Assembly: GCF_014207375.1 (NCBI RefSeq)
Contig: NZ_JACHEE010000002.1
Span: 414,885 to 478,884 of the forward strand
Reading direction: 5' to 3'
DNA from: Arthrobacter sp. AZCC_0090
GTDB lineage: Bacteria > Actinomycetota > Actinomycetes > Actinomycetales > Micrococcaceae
Length of the DNA stretch: 64,000 nt
A model generated the notes under the pieces. The model did no database searches and was not told the origin of the DNA. It saw only the letters and a program-made list of their open reading frames with translations. The position numbers and the translations under genes are program-made. This document shows positions 20,215-29,371 of the stretch, piece after piece. Within the stretch, counting starts at the first letter, position 1; each line of letters begins with the position of its first letter.

Positions 20215-22473
20215 TCAGTTCTCCGTCATCGCCACAAGACGCTGCTCGAGTTCCTCGACCGAGCCAAGCGGCAAGTCACAGACCATCCCCCGGCATAGGT
20301 ACACCTGGGGCGAGCCGTCCGCAGCGGCCGTTCGGGCCTCCAGCAGTGGCACCTCCGGTTCCATGACCCCGATCTCCGGCAGCGCGCCGTCGTCGGCTCC
20401 TTCTTTGACGGGCCCCTCTTCTCCGGATTCCTCGCCCTGCACGGCCACCACCATCCCCGGGCTCGGAGAGGCCAACAAGGCGCGGTGGAGTTCCCGCTGC
20501 TTCCGACCAGCGGGGCCGGATACCGCGGCCTCTACGGGGCCGGCCACGGCCGCCTGGGCAGTCGCAAGCAGCCATCCCGCCCCCCTCGGTGCCCGGCCCG
20601 CGATCGGAGGCAGGAGGGACAGGATGTTGCTTGCCATGGCCCTGTGCTCGTGCGAACCCGAATACGCAGCGTAGCTCAGCAGCACCCCGGCAAAGGCAGC
20701 CGCCCCGCTGGGCGCCGCATTGTCGAAGGGGTCCAACCCCGGGTGCTGCCCCTGTGCGTTGAAGACCTGGGCCGACTCTCCCACGGAATCCGACAACCTG
20801 CCGTCCACCACGAAGCGGACGCAGGCTCCGCGAATCAATTCCTCCGCGAACCCGTACCAGCGCCGGTGGCCGGTCACCGCGTAGAGAGCCAGGAAGCCTT
20901 CGGCGCAAAACGCATAATCTTCCAAGAGGCCGCTGATCCCTCGCGCAACGCCATCGTGCGAGACCCTGATCAGCACCTGCGCACCGGAACTAGGCACACC
21001 GGGTTTGGACGCACCGGACCCGGTCGCCGGGCGCCAATGCACCCGCACTAAGTACGCGGCCACGCTTTCCGCCGCGGCGATCAGTTCCGGTCTGTCCAGG
21101 ACCGCACCGGCTTCGGCGAGCGCTGCGATGGCCAGGCCGTTCCAGCCTGCCACTACTTTGTCGTCCCGGGCCGGCTGGGGGCGCGCGGAACGTGCGGCAC
21201 GCAGGTCGGGCCGGACGCGGTTCCACAACCGCGATTCCGCCCCGGTCAGTTGGCGCCCGGGATGCAACGGAGAGCCAAGCGCCGAGACCGTGCCCGATGC
21301 CCCGATATTCATCAGCCTTGCCACGGCCGCGGCATCCCCTGGGCCCAGCACGGCGTCGAGGCTTTCAGGGGTCCACAGGTAGGACGCCCCTTCGTGATGC
21401 ACTCCGTCCACGACGGTATCGGCGTCAAGCGAGGACGCGAGCCCGTCCGGCGCTGCGGAATCCCCCATGCCGAGCGAATCCAGCATCCAGTCCGCCGCCC
21501 GCGAAGCTACCTGCGCCGCCTCGCCTGCCGGCAGGACCCAGTCGCCGCGCAGCCGGACCCAATGGACGTAGGCGCGCAGAAGCTGGGCATTGTCATAGAG
21601 CATTTTCTCGAAATGCGGCACGGACCAATCGGCGGTCACCGAGTACCGGGCGAAGCCGCCGTCGAGCTGGTCGCACAGAGCGGAACGCGCCATCGCGGCG
21701 AGCGTACGCCCGGCCATGTCGCGGGCGGCGTCGGACGTGTCAGACGGCACCGCAGCGTGCCGGATCAAGAACTCAAGGACCGCCGACGGCGGGAACTTGG
21801 GAGCGCCGCCGAAGCCACCGCCGTCGGGGTCTTCCGAACGGGCGAGAACGCGCACTGCTTCCGACAGCATGCTTCTGTGGATGACTTCAGGTGGCCGGTC
21901 CAGGGACACTGCCGTGGCGAGTTGGGCATCGGCCATGCCGGCGGCGAGCCCGCGGGCATTCTGCTCGACGGCGTCGCGGCGTTCCAGCCACGCCTCGTGG
22001 ACCGCCTCAAGCACCTGCCGGAAGGACGGCCGCCCGGGCTGGGGGAACGGCGGGAAATAGGTGCCCGCATGGAAGGCCAAACCCTCGGGTGTCAGGAAAA
22101 CGGACATCGGCCAACCGCCCTCGCCGCTGATCGCTTGGGTGGCTGCCATATAGACCGAATCCACGTCCGGGCGTTCCTCGCGGTCCACCTTGATGGCCAC
22201 GAAGTGGGCGTTCAGGTAGTCAGCGGTGTCCTGGTCTTCGAAGGACTCGTGGGCCATGACGTGGCACCAATGGCACGCAGCGTAGCCAATGGAAAGAAAG
22301 ACGGGAACATCCCGGGCAGCCGCGAAGGCAAATGCTTCGTCCCCAAACGGCCGCCAGTGCACGGGATTGTGGGCGTGTTGGCGCAGATAAGCGGACGGTT
22401 CGGAGCCGAGGGCATTGGATGCCCCCGGCCATTCCCGGGTGGTGCCCGGGTCAGCGGGCTCCGGAGCCGGCAT
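20215..22473 (-). CDS. DUF255/YyaL-type protein with thioredoxin-like domain
   Basis: The protein has 752 residues. The N-terminal thioredoxin-like DUF255 domain has [17 protein letters not shown] and [11 protein letters not shown] (Cys67 and Cys70); the rest is an (alpha/alpha) barrel-like region resembling sugar epimerases and glycoside hydrolases. It is a homologue of YyaL and of human SPATA20; the biochemical role is unknown. The ATG at 22473 is chosen because the longer frame would overlap the whole C-terminal half of the upstream gene; the overlap with that gene is then 23 nt. It matches Rv1084 in order and neighbours. Confidence 0.9.
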   Translation of the reverse strand: MPAPEPADPGTTREWPGASNALGSEPSAYLRQHAHNPVHWRPFGDEAFAFAAARDVPVFLSIGYAACHWCHVMAHESFEDQDTADYLNAHFVAIKVDREERPDVDSVYMAATQAISGEGGWPMSVFLTPEGLAFHAGTYFPPFPQPGRPSFRQVLEAVHEAWLERRDAVEQNARGLAAGMADAQLATAVSLDRPPEVIHRSMLSEAVRVLARSEDPDGGGFGGAPKFPPSAVLEFLIRHAAVPSDTSDAARDMAGRTLAAMARSALCDQLDGGFARYSVTADWSVPHFEKMLYDNAQLLRAYVHWVRLRGDWVLPAGEAAQVASRAADWMLDSLGMGDSAAPDGLASSLDADTVVDGVHHEGASYLWTPESLDAVLGPGDAAAVARLMNIGASGTVSALGSPLHPGRQLTGAESRLWNRVRPDLRAARSARPQPARDDKVVAGWNGLAIAALAEAGAVLDRPELIAAAESVAAYLVRVHWRPATGSGASKPGVPSSGAQVLIRVSHDGVARGISGLLEDYAFCAEGFLALYAVTGHRRWYGFAEELIRGACVRFVVDGRLSDSVGESAQVFNAQGQHPGLDPFDNAAPSGAAAFAGVLLSYAAYSGSHEHRAMASNILSLLPPIAGRAPRGAGWLLATAQAAVAGPVEAAVSGPAGRKQRELHRALLASPSPGMVVAVQGEESGEEGPVKEGADDGALPEIGVMEPEVPLLEARTAAADGSPQVYLCRGMVCDLPLGSVEELEQRLVAMTEN

Positions 22474-22756
22474 CGCCGTCGGAGTCTTCCGGACCCGGCC
22501 TGCCCGGGACGACGTCGCCATTGGTGCCTCCGCCATTGGCGGCCAGCTGGGCTTCTTCAACCTGGGCACGGTAGCGGACCCGACGGATCCGACGGACCAT
22601 GTCCACGATCAGGAAGGTCGTAAGCACCACGATGAAGGCAGTCAGGACGAAGCCCCAGGTTCCAGGCGTCACCTGGTCTTCCGACAGGCCAGGGCGCAGC
22701 GACGGGGTCGGGGTAGGCGACGGAGTCGTGGCCAGGGCGATGAGAAAGTAGTGCAC
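22451..22756 (-). CDS. Small single-pass membrane protein (Rv1083-like position)
   Basis: The protein has 101 residues: a hydrophobic N-terminal segment, a Pro/Thr-rich linker ([14 protein letters not shown]), a membrane helix (about 34-53, [21 protein letters not shown]), then a basic [11 protein letters not shown] stretch and a Gly/Asp-rich cytoplasmic tail. It ends by overlapping the start of the DUF255 gene. A small membrane protein occupies the same place between mca and the DUF255 gene in mycobacteria. Function is unknown. Confidence 0.78.
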   Translation of the reverse strand: MHYFLIALATTPSPTPTPSLRPGLSEDQVTPGTWGFVLTAFIVVLTTFLIVDMVRRIRRVRYRAQVEEAQLAANGGGTNGDVVPGRPGPEDSDGDAGSGAR

Positions 22757-22826
22757 GGTTCAAACCTTCTATGGGAGTTTCCAGCCGGTTGGCGACTTCT
22801 ACGCGTGATAGAAATCGCCGGCGATC

Positions 22827-23732
22827 CTATCTTAGCCCTGCGAACAGGTCCTTTTCCGGCAGTTCGGCCGGGATCCTGGAGTCGACCAACGTGTAGTCTT
22901 CCCACGGCCAGGCCCTGCGCTGCATCTCCGGGGACACAGCGAAAAAGAAGCCAAGCGGATCGACCTGGGTCCGGTGCGCCCGGAGGGCATCGTCACGGGC
23001 CTCGAAATAGTCCCCGCAATCCACCTGCGTGGTGGTCTGGTGGATAGGCCTCGGCGGAGTATGGCCTTCCGCATCGGCTTCGAGCCAGGCAGCCAATCGC
23101 TCCGCGTAGGGCGATTGCAGGCCGGCCTCTTCGAGGGCGAAATGCAAGGCACGGAAACGGTCAGGGCTGAAGGCGCGATCGTAATACAGCTTGCTGGGCT
23201 CCCAGCTTTCGCCTGTCCCGGGGTAGCGCGTCGGGTCTCCGGCAGCGTGGAAGGCTTCGACGGCAACCTTGTGGGCCATGATGTGGTCCGGATGGGGGTA
23301 GCCCCCGTTTTCGTCGTAGCTCACCACGACGTGCGGCTTGAATTCACGGACCAGCCGGACAAGCGGTGCCGCTGCCCGCTCCAGAGGCTGAAGCGCGAAG
23401 CAGCCCTCAGGCAGGGCCGGCAAGGGGTCGCCCTCGGGCAGCCCGGAATCCACGAAACCCAACCACCGCTGTTTGATTCCCAGAACGGCGGCCGCCTTAT
23501 TCATTTCAAGCCGACGCGCGCCCGCCATATCCCGCTTCGGGTGCGGAGCGGACTCCATGGCAGGATTCTGGATGTCGCCCCGGGAACCGTCAGTGCACGT
23601 GGCCACCATGACCTCGACGCCGGAAGCCGCGTACATCGCCATGGTTGCCGCGCCCTTGCTTGACTCGTCGTCCGGATGCGCGTGGACGGCGAGCAGCCGG
23701 AGCTGCGTGTCGGGGCTGCTGGATGTGCTCAT
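22827..23732 (-). CDS. mca: Mycothiol S-conjugate amidase Mca
   Basis: A 301-residue zinc amidase of the LmbE/PIG-L family that cleaves mycothiol conjugates of toxins to mercapturates. The zinc site is visible in VHAHPDDESSKGAAT (His19, Asp22) with a third ligand in YPHPDHIMAH (His147 or His150). The length and the C-terminal LGFFFAVSPEMQRRAWPWEDY segment separate it from the deacetylase MshB. A GAAAGAGGA ribosome binding site precedes the ATG. Its presence shows that the organism makes mycothiol, an actinobacterial trait. Confidence 0.95.
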   Translation of the reverse strand: MSTSSSPDTQLRLLAVHAHPDDESSKGAATMAMYAASGVEVMVATCTDGSRGDIQNPAMESAPHPKRDMAGARRLEMNKAAAVLGIKQRWLGFVDSGLPEGDPLPALPEGCFALQPLERAAAPLVRLVREFKPHVVVSYDENGGYPHPDHIMAHKVAVEAFHAAGDPTRYPGTGESWEPSKLYYDRAFSPDRFRALHFALEEAGLQSPYAERLAAWLEADAEGHTPPRPIHQTTTQVDCGDYFEARDDALRAHRTQVDPLGFFFAVSPEMQRRAWPWEDYTLVDSRIPAELPEKDLFAGLR

Positions 23733-23835
23733 CCGGTACGGTTCCTCTTTCCGGGTAATGCTCTTCTGGGGCTTGCTGATGGCTGGTTGCTGCTCAGGCG
23801 TTTCCGCTGTGTGCAGCGAGGTGCCGGAAGCCCAC

Positions 23836-23841
23836 TAAACT
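23836..23841 (+). promoter_or_regulatory. TAAACT -10 box, DUF4307 leaderless promoter
   Basis: TAAACT lies 6 nt before the GTG at 23848. The AGGTGG between them is too close to the start to act as a ribosome binding site. Confidence 0.45.
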
Positions 23842-23847
23842 AGGTGG

Positions 23848-24306
23848 GTGACTTCGGAGGACCCATCGGGCACGGCGCTGCCGGCAACTACCAGCCTAGC
23901 CAATCGCTACGGCAGCCAAAAGCACGCCTTCGGCGGGAAAACCAAACGCAACATCGTGATCGCCGCACTCATCCTCGGTATCGGGTTCCTGGCATGGGTC
24001 ACCACGTCTTCCTCACAATCGTCAGTGTCCTACAAGGACCTCGGCTACAGCGCCACCGACGTCACTCAGTCCGAGGTCGATTTCCAGGTCACCAAGAACC
24101 CTGATGCCACGGCAAAATGCGCCGTCAAGGCCATGGACTCCAAGTTCGCGGTGGTCGGCTGGAAAGTCGTTCAAATCGGTCCGAATGCCCCCAAAGACGG
24201 CGCCGACGGCGGCCAGACAACTGTCCAAAGGACTATCCTGCACACCGAGTCCGCGGCCGTGTCTGCCGTCGTGGACAACTGCTGGATTGTGGACGCCGCC
24301 AAATAA
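23848..24306 (+). CDS. DUF4307 domain membrane protein
   Basis: The protein has 152 residues: a polar N-terminus with LANRYGSQKH, one membrane helix (about 35-51, IVIAALILGIGFLAWVT), then an extracytoplasmic DUF4307 domain containing KCAVKAMD and DNCWI cysteines that could pair. Function is unknown. It lies between mca and greA, the same order as Rv1082-Rv1081c-Rv1080c. The GTG start is supported by the TAAACT box 6 nt before it. Confidence 0.85.
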   Translation: MTSEDPSGTALPATTSLANRYGSQKHAFGGKTKRNIVIAALILGIGFLAWVTTSSSQSSVSYKDLGYSATDVTQSEVDFQVTKNPDATAKCAVKAMDSKFAVVGWKVVQIGPNAPKDGADGGQTTVQRTILHTESAAVSAVVDNCWIVDAAK

Positions 24307-24459
24307 CAGAGGTGTGACCCGCGACTCAGCGAGCTTGGGTTTGTCCACAGGATTGACTACACTAGATCAATACCTTAACCCCGCTGAGTTGGTTGCTGAG
24401 TTCCACGAGTGGCCTGCACCGGCGGGGTCTTTGCTTGTCAGATCCATAAGGAGAAGTCC

Positions 24460-24954
24460 GTGTCGACCACCAACAGCGCGCCTGCAGCTTGGCTTACCCA
24501 GGACGCATTTGACCGCTTGAAGGCAGAGCTGGACCACCTTTCCGGCCCTGGCCGTGCGGAGATCGTACAGAAGATCGAAGCCGCCCGTCAGGAAGGCGAC
24601 CTCAAGGAAAACGGCGGCTACCACGCCGCCAAGGAAGAGCAGGGCAAGATCGAGGCCCGCATCCGCCAGCTGACCGTGCTCCTGCGCGACGCCCAGGTTG
24701 GCGAAGCTCCGGCCGATGACGGAATCGTCGAGCCCGGCATGCTCGTCGTCGCACGCATCGCCGGTGACGAAGAAACCTTCCTGCTCGGATCCCGTGAAAT
24801 CGCCGGCGATTCCGATCTCAACGTCTTCAGCGAAAAGTCTCCGCTGGGCGTGGCGATCATGGGCCACAAGGAGGGCGACAAGATCAGCTACGTCGCCCCC
24901 AACGGCAAGGAAATCCCGGTGGAGATTGTTTCCGCCAAGCCGTTCGCTGGCTAA
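24460..24954 (+). CDS. greA: Transcription elongation factor GreA
   Basis: The protein has 164 residues. The N-terminal coiled coil (about 15-85) includes EIVQKIEAARQEGDLKENGGYHAAKEEQ with the acidic tip that reaches into the RNA polymerase secondary channel; the C-terminal FKBP-like domain ends with SPLGVAIMGHKEGDKISYVAPNGKEIPVEI. It stimulates cleavage of backtracked transcripts. The GTG at 24460 has AAGGAGAAGTCC directly before it; the longer frame from 24409 is not needed. A strong terminator follows 16 nt after the stop. Confidence 0.95.
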   Translation: MSTTNSAPAAWLTQDAFDRLKAELDHLSGPGRAEIVQKIEAARQEGDLKENGGYHAAKEEQGKIEARIRQLTVLLRDAQVGEAPADDGIVEPGMLVVARIAGDEETFLLGSREIAGDSDLNVFSEKSPLGVAIMGHKEGDKISYVAPNGKEIPVEIVSAKPFAG

Positions 24955-24970
24955 CAGTCCTGCAAAGAAC

Positions 24971-25005
24971 GACGCCGGCCCTCCCTTCGCGGGAGGGCCG
25001 GCGTC
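24971..25005 (+). terminator. Rho-independent terminator after greA
   Basis: A perfect 15-bp stem GACGCCGGCCCTCCC with a 5-nt loop, followed by GTTGTTT, 16 nt after the greA stop. Confidence 0.85.
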
Positions 25006-25014
25006 GTTGTTTCC

Positions 25015-25080
25015 CCCAACTGACTCGCAGTTGTTGTCGTTAAGACGCCTCTTAACGACACCTAATGCGAGTCAGTTGGG
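25015..25080. repeat. 66-nt palindromic repeat between convergent greA and rhomboid genes
   Basis: The outer arms CCCAACTGACTCGCA and TGCGAGTCAGTTGGG are a perfect 15-bp inverted repeat; inner arms GTCGTTAAG and CTTAACGAC extend the hairpin. The rhomboid stop codon lies inside the right arm. It may act as a terminator for the minus strand and seems to be an element of the same kind as R1/R2. Confidence 0.8.
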
Positions 25081-25695
25081 CTGCGCCAGGGCACGCGGGC
25101 GCGGGCGCAGCAGTACTGCGGCCACCACTCCCCCGATGGCCCCGCCGAGGTGCGCTTGCCACGAGACGAAACCCATCATGGTGGGCAGCACGCCGAACAA
25201 GATGCTGCCATAGGCCAGGAATAACACCACGGAGAGCAGGATCTGCCACCAGCTGCGGTTGAAGAATCCGCGCACCAGGAGGAAGGCGAAAAGCCCGAAG
25301 ACCAGTCCCGAGGCGCCCACGGTCACGCCTCCCCCGCCGATCAGCCACACCGCGAGGCCTGAACCCAGCCAGCTGAACGCCAATGCCGTGAGGAACACCC
25401 GGAGACCGGAGAGAAACACCAGGAAACCGAAGATGACCAGCGGCAGCGCATTGGACAGGAGGTGGCCGAAGTTGGCGTGGAGCAGGGGAAACGTCAGGAT
25501 GTCGAAAACCCCGTCGATGTTCCGCGGACGCAGCCCGAACGTGCTGTTGAGGCTATGCGACATCAACGCGTTGACCACCTCGATCACCGCCAACAGCACC
25601 ACGAAGCCACCCATGAACAGCAACCCGCCCCGGGCTCGAGTGGCCAGGGAGTCCTTTGCCGGCGTCGGCCCGTCTCCGTTGGTGTAGAGCGCCAT
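25072..25695 (-). CDS. Rhomboid family intramembrane serine protease
   Basis: The protein has 207 residues with six membrane segments. The catalytic Ser129 in GASGLVFGLF and His182 in WQAHLGGAIGG form the rhomboid dyad, and HANFGHLLSN (His73, His78, Asn82) is the conserved helix 2 motif. It cleaves substrates within the membrane; targets are unknown. Its last residues and stop (AQPN) are encoded in the palindromic repeat. It follows the threonine dehydratase gene by 13 nt and is probably co-transcribed with it. Confidence 0.92.
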   Translation of the reverse strand: MALYTNGDGPTPAKDSLATRARGGLLFMGGFVVLLAVIEVVNALMSHSLNSTFGLRPRNIDGVFDILTFPLLHANFGHLLSNALPLVIFGFLVFLSGLRVFLTALAFSWLGSGLAVWLIGGGGVTVGASGLVFGLFAFLLVRGFFNRSWWQILLSVVLFLAYGSILFGVLPTMMGFVSWQAHLGGAIGGVVAAVLLRPRPRALAQPN

Positions 25696-25708
25696 GATTA
25701 GCTGCCCG

Positions 25709-26947
25709 TCAGTGCACCACGATCGGGTGGAAGCCTTCGGCGCGAAGGGCAGCGAGGACCTGTTCGCTGTGCTCGTGACCTTTGGTTTCCAAGTTGACGG
25801 TGATGGAGACGTCGCCCATGCTGATCGCGCCGCCCACCCGGGTGTGGTCCAAGCCGGTCACGTTGGCATCGTTTTCGGCGATGATACGGGCGATCGTGGC
25901 CAACGAACCCGGCCGGTCATCCAGCATCATGCGGACCGTCATATAGCGCCCGGCCGCCGAGAGGCCGCGCTGGATCACCTTGAGCATCAGCATGGGGTCG
26001 ATGTTGCCGCCGGAGAGGATGACTGCAGTGGTTCCCGGGTTTTCGATCTTGCCATCCATGAGCGCAGCGACGCCCACCGCGCCGGCCGGCTCAACCACCA
26101 TCTTGGCCCGCTCCAGCAGGAAGATGAGTGCCCGCGCCAAGGAGTCCTCGCTGACAGTGACGACGTCGTCCACGAGTTCGCGGATGATGCTGAACGGCAG
26201 CTGGCCAGGGCGTCCGACGGCGATGCCGTCCGCCATGGTGGAAACCTTCTTGAGCGGCACCAAGGCATCGGCAGCCAGCGACGGCGGGTAGGCGGCGGCA
26301 TTCTCAGCCTGCACGCCGATGATCCGGATTTCCCGGCCCAGCTCCTTGGCCCTTGCCTTGACGGCCACTGCCACACCGGCGAGCAGGCCGCCGCCGCCCA
26401 CTCCCATGAGGATGGTGTCGACGTTGGGGACCTGGTCCAGGATTTCGAGCCCGACGGTGCCTTGGCCAGCCACGACGTCAACGTTGTCGAACGGGTGGAC
26501 GAAGACGGCGCCGGTCTCATTCGCGTAGCGCTGCGCTTCGGCGAGGGCCTCGTCCACGTTGTGTCCGTGGAGGACCACTTCGGCTCCATGGCTGCGGGTC
26601 GCGGCGAGCTTCGGAAGCGCGACGCCGAGCGGCATGTAGATGCGCGCCTTGATTCCCAGGCTTTTCGCCGCAACCGCAACTCCTTGAGCGTGGTTGCCTG
26701 CCGAAGCCGCGACGACGCCGCGCTTTTTTTCCTCGGGAGACAGACGGGCCATCCGAACGTAAGCTCCGCGGACCTTGAAGGAACCAGCCCGTTGGAGGTT
26801 CTCGCATTTGAAGAAGACCTCGCCGCCTACCATCGCTCCCAGAGCCCGCGAGGACTCGATGGGCGTCTTGGTAATAATGCCCTCGAGCAGCTCCCGCGCC
26901 TTAAGGACATCGTCCAGCGTGACGGGCAGTGTATCGAGGGTATTCAC
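25709..26947 (-). CDS. ilvA: Threonine ammonia-lyase with C-terminal ACT domain
   Basis: A PLP enzyme of 412 residues that deaminates L-threonine to 2-oxobutanoate. The PLP lysine is Lys58 in AGSFKVRGAY, and the phosphate-binding loop is GVGGGGLLAG. A single ACT domain (about 335-412, MTVRMMLDDRPGSLATIARI) is closer to the shorter form of ilvA/tdcB than to the two-ACT E. coli IlvA. A role in isoleucine synthesis or in threonine breakdown cannot be separated by sequence alone. The GTG start follows the AI-2E-family gene by 3 nt. Confidence 0.92.
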   Translation of the reverse strand: MNTLDTLPVTLDDVLKARELLEGIITKTPIESSRALGAMVGGEVFFKCENLQRAGSFKVRGAYVRMARLSPEEKKRGVVAASAGNHAQGVAVAAKSLGIKARIYMPLGVALPKLAATRSHGAEVVLHGHNVDEALAEAQRYANETGAVFVHPFDNVDVVAGQGTVGLEILDQVPNVDTILMGVGGGGLLAGVAVAVKARAKELGREIRIIGVQAENAAAYPPSLAADALVPLKKVSTMADGIAVGRPGQLPFSIIRELVDDVVTVSEDSLARALIFLLERAKMVVEPAGAVGVAALMDGKIENPGTTAVILSGGNIDPMLMLKVIQRGLSAAGRYMTVRMMLDDRPGSLATIARIIAENDANVTGLDHTRVGGAISMGDVSITVNLETKGHEHSEQVLAALRAEGFHPIVVH

Positions 26948-26950
26948 GGG

Positions 26951-28276
26951 TTATTCTCCTTTGTTGGGGTGGTCTGCGGCATCCTTGGGGGATGTCCGTT
27001 CCGCAGCCGCGTTCTGGCTGGCGGCACCTTTGCCGCTCTTGGACCGCGCGCCGGTCATAGCTGCGGGAAGGTGGATTTCCTTGATGGTGGGATCCCCATC
27101 GGAGTCCCGTGTTGCGGTCCCCGCGCCAGCGTACGCCGTCGTCAGTCCTTCATCATGTTCCCACGTCCGGGCGGCAATATAGCGAATCGCCGTATTTGCT
27201 ACGGCAAGGAGTGGAACGGCAAAGAGCGCTCCCGGGATTCCAGCAAGGTAGGAACCAGCGGCGACAGACAGGATCACGGCTACCGGGTGCAGGGATACGG
27301 CCTTGCCCATGACAAGCGGCTGGAGGATGTGGCTTTCGAGCTGCTGCACCAAAAGCACGATGCCCAGCATGATGAGGGCGTTGACCGGGCCGTTGGCCAC
27401 CAGGGCCAGAAGCACTGCGATGGCTCCCGTCACGAGCGCGCCCACCACGGGGATGAATGAGCCGATGAACACCAGGACAGCCAGGGGCAAGGCGAGGGGA
27501 ACCTGGATGATCGCGGCACCGACGCCGATGCCGAAGGCGTCCACGAACGCCACGAACATCTGGATACGCACGTAACTGACCATGGACGACCAACCGCGCC
27601 GGCCCGCGCCGTCGGCGGCTGCACGGGCGGTCCGGGGCAGGAGCCCGACGATGAATCGCCAGATCCTGGATCCCTCCAGAAGGAAAAAGATGAGGATGAA
27701 GAGGGCAAGGACCATGCCTGCGGCAAAATGTCCGGCGGTGCTGCCAAACGACAGGGCCCCGCTGAGAATACTGCTGCTGTTGTTCTGCAGGGCCGAAGTG
27801 GCGTCCTGGATGTACTTGTCGATCTGGTCCGCGGTCAGATGCAGCGGCCCTTCGGCAAGCCAGGCCTGTATTTGCTGGATGCCGGCGAGCGCTTCCTGCC
27901 ACAGCTCGCCGAATCCCTCGGCCAGTTGCCTGCCCACCAGGGCCAAGGCACCCGCAATGACTCCAAGGAACCCCACCACCGTGATGGCGACAGCCGCACC
28001 TTGCGGCATCTTGAGCTTCCTGAGCCACACGGTGACGGGGTAGAGCAAGCCCGAAAGAAGGGAGGCGACCATGAGCGGGATGATCAGGAAACTGACCTTC
28101 CCCAACAACCAGATGAGGGCCCCCGCGACCAACATGATCAGTCCCACCCGCCATGCCCAGGCGGCGGCAATCCGGACCCCGTAGGGGATGTCCTGTGCAA
28201 TGTGGCGCTCCGAGAGCGGTCTGAGCCCAGCTGAAACTGGGGCAGTTCCTGGCGTGGCGTCCTGTGCTGGCGTCAT
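26951..28276 (-). CDS. AI-2E family transporter / permease
   Basis: The protein has 441 residues with about eight membrane helices. The conserved EVFLAxL-type region appears as the long central segment (FAAGMVLALFILIFFLLEGSRI) and the PLALPLAVLVFIGSFIPVVG and LVQQLESHILQPLVMGK segments are diagnostic of the UPF0118/AI-2E family. A role in autoinducer export is not assured; other members are Na+/H+ antiporters. A charged Ala/Lys-rich tail is cytoplasmic. The ATG at 28276 (GGGGGC before it) is preferred because the longer frame runs into the epimerase gene. Confidence 0.9.
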   Translation of the reverse strand: MTPAQDATPGTAPVSAGLRPLSERHIAQDIPYGVRIAAAWAWRVGLIMLVAGALIWLLGKVSFLIIPLMVASLLSGLLYPVTVWLRKLKMPQGAAVAITVVGFLGVIAGALALVGRQLAEGFGELWQEALAGIQQIQAWLAEGPLHLTADQIDKYIQDATSALQNNSSSILSGALSFGSTAGHFAAGMVLALFILIFFLLEGSRIWRFIVGLLPRTARAAADGAGRRGWSSMVSYVRIQMFVAFVDAFGIGVGAAIIQVPLALPLAVLVFIGSFIPVVGALVTGAIAVLLALVANGPVNALIMLGIVLLVQQLESHILQPLVMGKAVSLHPVAVILSVAAGSYLAGIPGALFAVPLLAVANTAIRYIAARTWEHDEGLTTAYAGAGTATRDSDGDPTIKEIHLPAAMTGARSKSGKGAASQNAAAERTSPKDAADHPNKGE

Positions 28277-28317
28277 GCCCCCATAATTCCCCAGGGCGTG
28301 CCGGATGGGAAACCCAA

Positions 28318-29268
28318 CTACAGCGCGCCCACAATTCCCCACTTCATAGTGAAGGCCTCCCCTGGTTCAAGCCAACGGAGGCCCTCACCGGAGTTGAAGG
28401 CGTTCGCCGGACCCGTCATAGGTTCGATCGCCACCGCTTTCGAACGGCCGGGAAAGGTATCAGTGACGAAAACATGGACGTACGCGCAGTTCTCGTCCTG
28501 TTCCAAGGTGACGCTCCGCCCGTCAGGCGCTGACAGAGTGTGGCGGGCAACGCCGCCGTCGAACTCCAGGTCCTTGAACGCGACATCGATATCCAGGCTA
28601 CCCACAGTCCTGCCGTCACCGAGATCAAAATCACGGTCGACCGGCGCCGAGCTGCGCGGGATGAGCCGTTGGTCAGCAACGAGCCGCGTACCCGCGTGAA
28701 CCGTCAGCACCGTTTCTTCCGGGGGAACGTCTCCAACACGCAGATAAGGGTGCGCCCCCAGCACGAACGGTGCGGGAGCCGCCGAATCATTAATGAGCGT
28801 TTGGGATACCCTCAGCGCGAGCCCGGCATCAATCCCGTACCGGACCTGGTGGCGGGCCAGGAACGGGTAGCCGTGCTGCGGGAAGATCATTGCTTCGAGG
28901 GTCACGGAGAATTCGTCCTCCGCCACGAGGGCGTACGACGAGTTGCGCAGGAGCCCATGGCTGGCGTTGTTGCGGGACACCTCCGTGATGTCCAGCTGCT
29001 GTTTCTTCCCATCGAGGTACCAGACCCCATCCTCGACCCGATTAGCCCACGGCGCCAAGGTGATTCCGGTGGCGCCAGGCGGGAGTTGATCGTCACCGTA
29101 GCTTTCCGTGAACTGGACGCCGTCGCGGCTGAACAGGCGCAAGCCGGCAGCGAGCTCGGTGACAACGGCGAGCGCGTCGCCGCGGCGGATTTCGAATTGG
29201 CGGCCGCTGGCAAATCGCCGGGATACGGTCTCTTCGCCCGGTGCGGAAAACGGTGTTGTGGGAGGCAT
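28318..29268 (-). CDS. Aldose 1-epimerase family protein
   Basis: The protein has 316 residues with a galactose mutarotase-like beta-sandwich fold. Key segments are LAPWANRVEDGVWYLDG, NNASHGLLRNSSYA with the catalytic-type His, APFVLGAHPYLRVGD with the second His, and the late acidic AVAIEPMTGPANAFNSGEGL. It interconverts sugar anomers, feeding galactokinase. It is divergent from galT-galK across a 103-nt AT-rich gap, which suggests shared galactose control. The ATG at 29268 is chosen; an upstream extension would cover that promoter region. Confidence 0.9.
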   Translation of the reverse strand: MPPTTPFSAPGEETVSRRFASGRQFEIRRGDALAVVTELAAGLRLFSRDGVQFTESYGDDQLPPGATGITLAPWANRVEDGVWYLDGKKQQLDITEVSRNNASHGLLRNSSYALVAEDEFSVTLEAMIFPQHGYPFLARHQVRYGIDAGLALRVSQTLINDSAAPAPFVLGAHPYLRVGDVPPEETVLTVHAGTRLVADQRLIPRSSAPVDRDFDLGDGRTVGSLDIDVAFKDLEFDGGVARHTLSAPDGRSVTLEQDENCAYVHVFVTDTFPGRSKAVAIEPMTGPANAFNSGEGLRWLEPGEAFTMKWGIVGAL

Positions 29269-29371
29269 GGCACCACCGTACTGCATCCCAGGCGACGCTT
29301 GGCCCCGTCGCTTAATGTTCAATTTTGTTAGATATTTTGCCTTTTTGAGCACCTTGTGCCACCATAAATCC
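29269..29371. promoter_or_regulatory. Divergent promoter region of the galactose genes
   Basis: A 103-nt gap between divergent starts, with an AT-rich core (about 29312-29350) containing TGTTCAATTTTGTTAGA, two TGTT half-sites 9 nt apart. It may bind a sugar-responsive repressor. No regulator gene is adjacent. Confidence 0.4.
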
